This document shows positions 1-5,661 of a DNA stretch of 8,788 bases, piece after piece. The DNA is taken from assembly GCA_020438525.1 (NCBI GenBank), contig JAGQUL010000260.1, positions 1 to 8,788 on the forward strand, given 5' to 3'. Each line of letters starts with the position of its first letter. Position 1 is the first letter of the stretch. The notes under the pieces were generated by a model. The model was not told where the DNA came from. It searched no databases and worked only from the letters and a program-made list of their open reading frames with translations. Source of the DNA: Thermoleophilia bacterium. GTDB lineage: Bacteria; Actinomycetota; Thermoleophilia; Gaiellales; SKUG01. The position numbers and the translations under genes are program-made.

Positions 1-387
1 TATGCACAGCTGATGCTCGTGCGCGCCGTGGTGGACGGACTCGACTCCGTGCCCGAGGACGTGCGCGATGCTGCGATCGGGATGGGGATCGACCGCTGGA
101 CGATCCTCACGAGGATCGACATGCCGCTCGCGATGCCGGTGTTCCTGTCGGGCGTGCGGATCGCGGCAGTGACCGTGATCGGCATCGCCACGATCGGCGC
201 GGTGATCGATGCCGGCGGGCTGGGCGAGCTGATCCTCCAGGGGATCCAGCGTGACCAGACCGACCGGGTGATGGCGGGAGCGATCGCCGTGACGGTGCTC
301 GCGCTGGCTGCCGACTATGCCCTGGTGCGACTCGAGCGCGTGTCGCGGCCCTGGGTCAACTCGACCAAGGCGGGTGCCGCTTCCTGA
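1..387 (+). CDS. Osmoprotectant-type ABC transporter permease (ProW/OpuCB-like), 5' end cut off by window
   Basis: This is an inner-membrane permease subunit of a glycine betaine/choline/carnitine-type (OpuC/OpuB/ProW family) ABC importer. The frame is open from base 1, so the start lies upstream; 128 C-terminal residues are visible of about 210 usual for the family. The segment VPEDVRDAAIGMGIDRW followed by MPLAMPVFLSGVR is the EAA-type coupling loop that docks on the ATPase. The following GIATIGAVIDAGGLGELI stretch is the typical family signature, and the last membrane helix is near GAIAVTVLALAADYALV. The stop TGA overlaps by one base the ATG of the next gene, which encodes a second permease of the same family. 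The two are therefore translated together and probably form a heterodimeric membrane channel. The ATPase gene is not in the window and would be expected upstream. The family is secure; the substrate is not known. Confidence 0.93.
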   Translation, partial: YAQLMLVRAVVDGLDSVPEDVRDAAIGMGIDRWTILTRIDMPLAMPVFLSGVRIAAVTVIGIATIGAVIDAGGLGELILQGIQRDQTDRVMAGAIAVTVLALAADYALVRLERVSRPWVNSTKAGAAS

Positions 388-2924
388 TGGGTGCACTGGG
401 CGACACGATGCACGTACTGCTGCACGAGACCTCGAGCTGGTGGCCCCAGCTCGTCAAGCACGTGATGCTGAGCGTCACGGCGCTGGCGGTGTCGCTCGGG
501 ATCGGCATCCCGGTGGGCGCATGGCTCACGCGACGCGAGCAGTGGGCCTTCGCGGTGACGAGCATCGCCAACCTCGGCCGAACCGTGCCGTCGCTCGCCC
601 TGCTCGCACTCGTCTATCCGTTCGTCGGGACCGGTGCGCTGCCTGCCGTGATCGCACTCGTGGCGCTCGGCGTGCCGCCGATCCTGCTCAGCACCTACAC
701 CGGCATCCGCGAGGTCGACGCCGACGTGCGCGACGCCGCCGCCGGGATGGGGCTCACGTCGATGCAGCGACTCGTGCAGGCCGAGCTGCCGGTGGCCGCT
801 CCCGTGGTGCTCAGCGGCATCCGCACCAGCGCCGTGCAGATCGTAGCCAGCGCGACGCTCGCGGCGCTGATCGGCGGTGGCGGGCTCGGCGAGCTGATCA
901 TGGCCGGGCTCACCAACCTGCGCTACGACCTGCTGCTTGCGGGTGCGATCCTGGTGGCGCTGCTCGCTGCAGCGACCGAGCTCGGATTCGGCTGGCTCGA
1001 GAAGCGTGGGCTGCCCGAAGGGATCCGCCTGCTGCGCGCCACGCCCGCGTCGGAGGCGCTCGGCTACACGGCCGGCAGCGGAATCGATCGGCGCCGCTGG
1101 AAGCTGATCGTGCTCGCAGGCGCAGTGGGCGCCGCCACGCTGGTCGGTGCCGGATCGATGGCGAGCGGGATGATCGCCGGGATCGGCATGCCGAGCGTGA
1201 ACGCCGGCGGTCCCCTGCCGAAGGTCGTGGTGGGCTCCAAGGACTTCACCGAGAGCATCGTGCTGGCGGAGCTCTACTCGCAGGCGCTCGAGGCGCAGGG
1301 CCACCCGGTCGAGCGGCGGTTCGGACTTGGCGCGACGGCCGTGGCGGACTCGGCACTGCAGCGCGGCGACATCGACGTGTATCCGGAGTACACCGGCACG
1401 GCGCTCGTGGCGGTGCTCGGCAAGGACATCCCGACCGTCGAGACCGACGGTGGCGGCGGAGACGGCGGGTCGTCGTCGCCCATCGCCGGGCAGGACGCGT
1501 TCGCGCTGCTCGATGCCAAGGTCGAGAAGCAGGTTCGCGCGGGCTACGGAAAGCGCGACACCGAGGTGCTCGCGAGCACGCCGTTCAGCAACGGCAACGC
1601 GATCGCGGTGACGAAGAAGACCGCAGCCAGGTACGACCTCGAGTCGCTGAGCGACCTGGCCGCGGTGTCGTCGAAGCTGCGGTTCGGGTCGATCCCCGGA
1701 TTCGAGACCCGGGCCGACGGCCTGAAGCTGCTCAAGCACGTGTACGGGCTGAAGTTCGGGAAGGTGCAGACGCTCGAGAACGGCATCAAGTACAAGGCGC
1801 TGATGGACGGCAAGGTCGACGCCGTGTACGGCTTCGAGACCGACGGACAGATCGCGCGCAACGACCTGGTGGTGCTGCACGACGACAAGGCGGCGTGGCC
1901 GCCGTACCACGCGGCGCCGATCGTCGGCGGCGGGTTCGCGGCGAAGGCCGGGCCGGCGTTCGGACCGACGATGGATGCGGTGACGCGGCTGCTCGATGCC
2001 AAGACGATGCGTCGTCTCAACGATGCGGTCGACCACGACAAGCGCGAGCCGGCGGACGTGGCGAAGGAGTTCCTGCACGAGCACGGGCTGGACGCCAAGG
2101 GCCCGCGACCGAAGGTGCGCGTGGCGAGCAAGGACTTCACCGAGCAGTACCTGCTGGGCGAGCTCTACGCACAGGCGCTCGAGGCGCGCGGCTACCCGGT
2201 CGAGCGCCGTCTCGGACTGGGCGCCACTGCGGTCGCGGACGGCGCGCTGCGGCGCGGGCAGGTCGACATGTACCCCGAGTACACCGGCACGATGTGGACC
2301 GCGGTGCTCAAGAAGTCGGTCAAGCCCGGCACGCCGGCGTCGGCGTTCGCGAGCGGCGTGAAGAAGCCATATGCCAAGCGCGGCATGACCGTGATGGGCG
2401 CTACGCCGTTCAGCAACGGCTATGCGATGGTCGTGACGAAGCAGACCGCCGACAGGTACCACCTGAAGACGCTGAGCGACGTGGCGAAGGTCGCGGACAA
2501 GCTGCAGCTCGGCGCCGACCCGAGCTTCACCACGCGCGAGGACGGCCTGCCCCTGCTCAAGCAGGTGTACGGAATGCAGTTCGGTAAGGTCAAGACGCTC
2601 GAGAACGGCATCAAGTACAAGTCGGTGGGCGACGGCGCGGTGGATGCCGTGCTCGGCTACGAGACCGACGGGCAGATCAGCGCCGACGGGCTCGTGTCGC
2701 TGGTCGACGACAAGGCGGCGTGGCCGGCGTACCAGGCGGCGCCCGTGGTGAGCTCGAAGTTCGCGAAGCAGGCCGGTCCCGACTTCGCCGCGACGCTCGA
2801 CTACGTGTCGTCGCTGCTCGACACGAAGACGATGTCGAAGCTGAACGCGAAGGTCGACGTGGACGGGCAGGACCCCGCCGACGTGGCCCGCGAGTTCCTC
2901 GCCTCCCACGGCATCCTCACCTGA
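387..2924 (+). CDS. Fused osmoprotectant-type ABC permease with two tandem substrate-binding domains
   Basis: A single 845-residue polypeptide. Residues 1-205 are a ProW/OpuCD-type permease: TM helices from about residue 22, a coupling loop with DVRDAAAGMGLTSMQR, then GGGGLGELIMAGL. An Arg/Lys-rich stretch (207-239) precedes an additional hydrophobic helix (240-268), which would place the rest outside the membrane. Two QAT-family (OpuAC/OpuCC/OpuBC) binding domains follow, about 279-560 and 576-845. Each has the opening SKDFTE, the YPEYTGT motif (Tyr332/335 and Tyr629/632), TPFSNG, TLENGIKYK, ETDGQI and DDKAAWP. Known relatives with one fused domain include OpuA/BusA and the ergothioneine importer EgtU; two on one permease is unusual. 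If it pairs with the preceding single permease, the complex would still have two binding domains. The ATG at 387 overlaps the upstream stop (TGATG) and has no clear Shine-Dalgarno site, so translation is probably coupled. Substrate could be betaine, choline, carnitine or ergothioneine; sequence alone does not decide. Confidence 0.95.
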   Translation: MGALGDTMHVLLHETSSWWPQLVKHVMLSVTALAVSLGIGIPVGAWLTRREQWAFAVTSIANLGRTVPSLALLALVYPFVGTGALPAVIALVALGVPPILLSTYTGIREVDADVRDAAAGMGLTSMQRLVQAELPVAAPVVLSGIRTSAVQIVASATLAALIGGGGLGELIMAGLTNLRYDLLLAGAILVALLAAATELGFGWLEKRGLPEGIRLLRATPASEALGYTAGSGIDRRRWKLIVLAGAVGAATLVGAGSMASGMIAGIGMPSVNAGGPLPKVVVGSKDFTESIVLAELYSQALEAQGHPVERRFGLGATAVADSALQRGDIDVYPEYTGTALVAVLGKDIPTVETDGGGGDGGSSSPIAGQDAFALLDAKVEKQVRAGYGKRDTEVLASTPFSNGNAIAVTKKTAARYDLESLSDLAAVSSKLRFGSIPGFETRADGLKLLKHVYGLKFGKVQTLENGIKYKALMDGKVDAVYGFETDGQIARNDLVVLHDDKAAWPPYHAAPIVGGGFAAKAGPAFGPTMDAVTRLLDAKTMRRLNDAVDHDKREPADVAKEFLHEHGLDAKGPRPKVRVASKDFTEQYLLGELYAQALEARGYPVERRLGLGATAVADGALRRGQVDMYPEYTGTMWTAVLKKSVKPGTPASAFASGVKKPYAKRGMTVMGATPFSNGYAMVVTKQTADRYHLKTLSDVAKVADKLQLGADPSFTTREDGLPLLKQVYGMQFGKVKTLENGIKYKSVGDGAVDAVLGYETDGQISADGLVSLVDDKAAWPAYQAAPVVSSKFAKQAGPDFAATLDYVSSLLDTKTMSKLNAKVDVDGQDPADVAREFLASHGILT
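1221..2924 (+). repeat. Intragenic tandem duplication encoding the two substrate-binding domains
   Basis: The domain beginning at 1221 (residue 279) is repeated from 2112 (residue 576). The offset is 891 bases at the start and 825 bases in the second half, because copy 1 carries about 22 extra codons around 1440-1510, including a Gly/Ser-rich run. A 29-base stretch is identical in both copies (1768-1796 and 2593-2621), and many protein blocks match exactly. This shows an in-frame duplication within one gene. Confidence 0.95.
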
Positions 2925-2934
2925 CGTGTGAGGC

Positions 2935-2959
2935 AGGCGTCGCGACCATCGTGACGCCT
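2935..2959. terminator. Hairpin between convergent genes, likely bidirectional terminator
   Basis: AGGCGTCGCGA (2935-2945) pairs with TCGTGACGCCT (2949-2959) around a CCA loop. This gives an 11-base-pair stem with one G-T/G-U wobble. It starts 10 bases after the stop of the permease-binding protein gene and lies 21 bases beyond the stop of the opposing gene. No T-run follows on either strand; a C-rich tract follows on the + strand. U-less hairpins of this kind are commonly proposed as terminators in high-GC actinobacteria. The structure is seen directly; the terminator role is inferred. Confidence 0.7.
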
Positions 2960-2974
2960 CCCCCCGCCCCCCCC
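2960..2974. other. C6-G-C8 homopolymer tract
   Basis: Six C, one G and eight C lie between the terminator hairpin and the stop codon of the opposing gene. The tract is non-coding. It may assist termination or simply be a slippage-prone run, and its exact length is a likely sequencing-error site. Confidence 0.6.
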
Positions 2975-2980
2975 GGGTGG

Positions 2981-3733
2981 TCAGGCGTCGTCCACGACCG
3001 GGTTGCCGTTGCGGTCGGTGTGGTCGTAGCGGACGGTGGGAGTCTCGTCGAGCACGTGGACCTTCCGCGCGACCGCCTCGCCCTTCGACTCCACCGACTG
3101 GGTCGGCTTGTCGAGGAACGAGAACGCATCCATCTCGTTCGCCGCGCCGACCAGGCGCGTCACGGCTGCACCGATCGCGGTGCCGAATCCGGGCACGAAC
3201 GACAGGGCGCTCGCGATCACGTTGACGATGCCCGAGCGCGCCGTTCGCGACCCGAACACGGAGAGCAGGCCGTCGTCGTGCGACTGCAGCTCGTTCCAGC
3301 CCTGCCAGATCTGCCCGATGCCGCCGGCGATGCCGGCGAGCGGCAGGATCTTGCCGAGCACGCTGGAACCCGTGGCGATGATGCCGGTTCCGCGCGCGGC
3401 GTAGTTGAGGCCGGCCTGCGCGAACTGGTACCCGGCGAGCAGCACCTGCTGCTCCGCGCGGCCGAGCCGCTCGTCGCGGTGCCCGGTGATCGACTCGGTC
3501 ACGTTCGTGAGGATCGTCGAGATCGCCGCGGTGGGTCGGTCGGGGGTCACGCCGTCGAGCCAGTCGCGGTCGTGGCCGGTGCCGTCGGTGGCGGGCGGTG
3601 CTGCGACCTGCGGCCCCTGGTCGGGCTTCACCACGTCGAACGCGGGCAGGCCGGCATCGATGCGCGCGCGCACGCTCGCGACGTACGACGACGCCCATGA
3701 GCTCGCTGCCTGCGCTGTTGCCTGGACCGTCAT
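2981..3733 (-). CDS. Unrecognised protein with two glycine-rich hydrophobic segments
   Basis: A 250-residue protein I do not recognise. The N-terminal 30 residues are Ala/Ser-rich and look helical, without a clear signal peptide. Residues 35-65 are Pro/Asp-rich and probably a flexible linker. Residues 113-145 form a Gly-rich hydrophobic stretch (ARGTGIIATGSSVLGKI, then LAGIAGGIGQIW). Residues 167-198 form a second one containing SFVPGFGTAIGAAVTRLVGA. The two are separated by a short polar turn, so they could be a membrane hairpin or buried amphipathic helices. The C-terminus is polar and ends TDRNGNPVVDDA, which has an Asp/Asn/Gly pattern reminiscent of calcium loops but not a canonical EF-hand. 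ATG at 3733 was chosen because a GGAG lies about 10 bases upstream. It is the last of three same-strand genes, 78 bases after the MFS gene, and is terminated by the convergent hairpin. A toxin-like or membrane-inserting role is only a guess. Confidence 0.75.
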   Translation of the reverse strand: MTVQATAQAASSWASSYVASVRARIDAGLPAFDVVKPDQGPQVAAPPATDGTGHDRDWLDGVTPDRPTAAISTILTNVTESITGHRDERLGRAEQQVLLAGYQFAQAGLNYAARGTGIIATGSSVLGKILPLAGIAGGIGQIWQGWNELQSHDDGLLSVFGSRTARSGIVNVIASALSFVPGFGTAIGAAVTRLVGAANEMDAFSFLDKPTQSVESKGEAVARKVHVLDETPTVRYDHTDRNGNPVVDDA

Positions 3734-3743
3734 GGGTCCGCGA

Positions 3744-3747
3744 CTCC
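3744..3747 (-). promoter_or_regulatory. Possible ribosome binding site for the 250-residue protein
   Basis: On the minus strand GGAG occurs 10 bases before the ATG at 3733. The spacing is slightly long, but it supports this start over internal ones. The 78-base gap to the MFS gene shows no convincing promoter or terminator. Confidence 0.4.
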
Positions 3748-3811
3748 GCCCGATTCGTCTACCTCGACCTCTCCGCCTGCTCTTCGCGCGCGTGCAGGGG
3801 AATGTTGCGGA

Positions 3812-5023
3812 TCAGGCCACGATCTGGCCGGCCGAATCGTCGTCCTTCACCGGGAGCTGGCGGGTTGATCCGGCGAGCATGACGCCGATCGCCAGCACCA
3901 CCACGATCGCGGCGAGCGCGTCCCGGATCCCGACGTGGTCGGCGAGCAGGCCGATGAACGGCGGACCGGCGATGAACGCGGTGTATCCGATCGACGACAC
4001 AACGCTCACGCGCGCCGCCGCTCGCGCCGGGTCATCGGATGCCGCGCTCATCGCGACCGGGAACGCGAGCGAGATCCCGAGCCCCCACACCACGCATCCG
4101 GCGATCGCGACTCCCTGCGATCCGCCCCAGGCGAGCATCGACACGCCTGCGATCGCAAGCGTCCCGTAGGCGCGCAGCACCGAGGACCGGTTCCAGCGGG
4201 CGAGCACCCACGGCGCGATCAGCCGCGACACGGTCATCGTCGCCACGAAGCAGCCGAACGCGAACGCGCCCAGCACCGCGCCTGCTCCGTGCCCGTCGAT
4301 CAGCGTGACCGCGATCCAGTCGCTGCCGCTGCCTTCCGTGAACGCCGCGCAGAAGACGAAGCCCCCGATCAGCAGCGTTCGCGGCTCGCGCCACGACTCG
4401 AGCGCGATCGCTCGGCGGCGACGCGAGGACTCCCCGCGCGCCACCGGATCCACCTCGCGCACCGCCGGCAGGAACGAGCGTGCCGCCACGATCGCGGATC
4501 CGGCGGCCACGATCGCGAGCACGCCGAGGTTGGTCGTGACGCCGATCCCGAGCGCGATGCACGCTGCTCCGGTGCCGGCGCCAACCACGGTTCCCACGCT
4601 GAAGCTGGCGTGGAAGCGTGCCATGATCGCGCGCGCTGCTCGTCGCTCGACCGCTGCGGCCTCGACGTTCATCGCGATGTCCCACGTGCCGCCGCCGGCG
4701 CCGAACAGCAGCAGCCCGAGCACGGTCGCAGGGACCGATTCGCGCTGACCGAATCCAGCCGTGCAGATCCCGGCGGCTGCCACCACCGCTGCCAGCTGCA
4801 CCGTTCGGGCAGAGCCCAGCCGCATCACGACCACGCCTGCGAACGGCATCGCTGCGAACGAGCCCAGTGCACCCGCGAGCAGCACGAGCCCCAGCTCACC
4901 GGCATCGAGCCCGAGCGAGTCGCGCACCTGTGGGATGCGCGCGACCCAGCTGGTCCACGCCAGCCCCGCCATCAGGAACGTCACGTGGACCGCGACGATC
5001 GAGCCGCGGAGGGAGCCGGTCAC
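3812..5023 (-). CDS. MFS transporter, YbjJ-like
   Basis: An inner-membrane major facilitator superfamily carrier of 403 residues, the usual length, with about 12 hydrophobic segments. Recognisable family blocks are AWTSWVARIPQVRDSLGL in helix 1 and the following loop, the motif-A equivalent VVVMRLGSARTV, then TWDIAMNVEAAAVERR and MARFHASFSVGTVVGAG around helices 4-5. These resemble E. coli YbjJ and related proteins, whose substrates are unsettled. The start is taken as GTG at 5023 because membrane-helix similarity begins just after it and its first bases overlap the upstream stop (GTGA). The frame stays open further upstream, but that would run through the CoA-binding gene and give an Arg-rich, unlike-protein leader. 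Substrate cannot be predicted; an efflux or sugar-type role is possible. Confidence 0.88.
   Translation of the reverse strand: MTGSLRGSIVAVHVTFLMAGLAWTSWVARIPQVRDSLGLDAGELGLVLLAGALGSFAAMPFAGVVVMRLGSARTVQLAAVVAAAGICTAGFGQRESVPATVLGLLLFGAGGGTWDIAMNVEAAAVERRAARAIMARFHASFSVGTVVGAGTGAACIALGIGVTTNLGVLAIVAAGSAIVAARSFLPAVREVDPVARGESSRRRRAIALESWREPRTLLIGGFVFCAAFTEGSGSDWIAVTLIDGHGAGAVLGAFAFGCFVATMTVSRLIAPWVLARWNRSSVLRAYGTLAIAGVSMLAWGGSQGVAIAGCVVWGLGISLAFPVAMSAASDDPARAAARVSVVSSIGYTAFIAGPPFIGLLADHVGIRDALAAIVVVLAIGVMLAGSTRQLPVKDDDSAGQIVA
5020..5023 (-). promoter_or_regulatory. GTGA stop/start overlap coupling the CoA-binding and MFS genes
   Basis: The stop TGA of the CoA-binding gene (5022-5020) shares bases with the GTG start of the MFS gene (5023-5021). 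Such four-base overlaps normally mean one transcript and coupled translation. It is also what fixes the MFS start. Confidence 0.8.
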
Positions 5024-5490
5024 CCGGTCGCGTCCGGCGGATGCAGGTCGAACCGCTTCGAGATCGGCTTCACGCACTGGTCCTCGACGAAGTCCATGCC
5101 GTGCTCGGCTGCGATCGCGCGTGCCTCGTCGGAGCGGATCCCGAGCTGCAGCCACACCGCTCGCGCGCCGATCGCTGCCGCCTGTCGCGCCACGTCGGGC
5201 GCGTCGGCAGCCGGCCGGAACACGTCGACCAGGTCGACCGGTCGAGCGATGTCGGCGAGCGTCGCGACCGTCGGGATCCCGGCGACCTCGTCGGCGAACG
5301 GGTTCACCGGGATCACGTCGAAGCCGCGCCGCACGAGCTCCATCGGCGCGGTGTGCGACGGCTTGTCCTGGTTCGCGCTGAAACCGACCACCGCGATCGT
5401 GCGGCTGCGGCCAAGCACTGTGGCGGCGTGGTCGGGATCGTGCGGGTCTGGCATGCCCTGGGCATCGGTGGCGTGGGAGTCGGTGTGCAT
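5020..5490 (-). CDS. YccU-type CoA-binding domain protein
   Basis: A 156-residue cytoplasmic Rossmann-fold protein of the CoA_binding_2 (YccU) family, which is usually about 140 residues. Residues 31-64 carry the nucleotide-binding strand and loop TIAVVGFSANQDKPSH and the second strand DVIPVNP. DLVDVFRPA (86-94), ARAVWLQLGI (109-118) and FVEDQCVKP (134-142) with its conserved Cys are family blocks. The first 25 residues (His/Asp-rich) are an extension. An alternative ATG at 5454 would remove 12 of them. Relatives bind CoA, but a catalytic role has not been settled, so the function is a CoA-sensing or -binding protein at best. It is the first gene of a set with the MFS transporter (GTGA overlap) and is divergent from the cyclic-nucleotide-binding gene. 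No Shine-Dalgarno site precedes the ATG. Confidence 0.9.
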   Translation of the reverse strand: MHTDSHATDAQGMPDPHDPDHAATVLGRSRTIAVVGFSANQDKPSHTAPMELVRRGFDVIPVNPFADEVAGIPTVATLADIARPVDLVDVFRPAADAPDVARQAAAIGARAVWLQLGIRSDEARAIAAEHGMDFVEDQCVKPISKRFDLHPPDATG

Positions 5491-5497
5491 GCCGGGA

Positions 5498-5503
5498 ACG
5501 CTA
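5498..5503 (-). promoter_or_regulatory. Possible -10 element for a leaderless CoA-binding gene transcript
   Basis: On the minus strand TAGCGT fits the actinobacterial TANNNT -10 pattern and ends 7 bases before the ATG at 5490. That spacing would start the transcript at or near the ATG. It agrees with the absence of a Shine-Dalgarno site. No good -35 is visible, so this is tentative. Confidence 0.35.
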
Positions 5504-5525
5504 TCGCGCCGACCGCCCACGCCGA

Positions 5526-5576
5526 GGAAGTTTCGCATGGCATGGTCGGAAGCCGATCCTGTGATGCGAAACTCCC
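5526..5576. promoter_or_regulatory. Long-spaced inverted repeat in divergent intergenic region
   Basis: AGTTTCGCAT (5529-5538) and ATGCGAAACT (5564-5573) are perfect reverse complements separated by 25 bases. Beyond one mismatch, two further pairs (GG at 5526 and CC at 5575) extend the arms to 13 bases with 12 matching. It lies in the 171-bp gap (5491-5661) between the CoA-binding gene and the cyclic-nucleotide-binding gene. Arm centres are about 35 bases apart, which would suit two operator half-sites on the same helix face or a hairpin. Nothing else recognisable fills this gap except CGCGAA repeated at 5618 and 5626 and the palindrome at 5645. Confidence 0.6.
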
Positions 5577-5644
5577 GGCACGTCGGGCTGCCGTGTCTGC
5601 ATCGGTGCCACCTCGCTCGCGAACACGCGAATCCAGCACCGTCG

Positions 5645-5654
5645 GTGTCGACAC
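5645..5654. promoter_or_regulatory. GTGTCGACAC palindrome just upstream of the cyclic-nucleotide-binding gene
   Basis: A perfect 10-base palindrome ends 7 bases before the ATG at 5662, where a ribosome binding site would be expected; none is visible there. It may be a repressor site overlapping the start region. GTG and CAC half-sites recall CRP-type sites, but the spacing is 4 rather than 6 bases, so it is not a standard CRP box. Confidence 0.4.
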
Positions 5655-5661
5655 GAAAACC

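Noticed and set aside
317..2587. A 756-codon + strand frame overlapping the permease fusion
   Set aside because: The Arg-rich translation shows no family similarity; the overlapping frame has strong domain matches.
315..3698. A 1127-codon open frame on the minus strand across the transporter genes
   Set aside because: It is antisense to two clear ABC transporter genes, and its translation is dominated by Arg, Ala, His and Gly in no recognisable pattern. Long stop-free shadows are expected in DNA this GC-rich.
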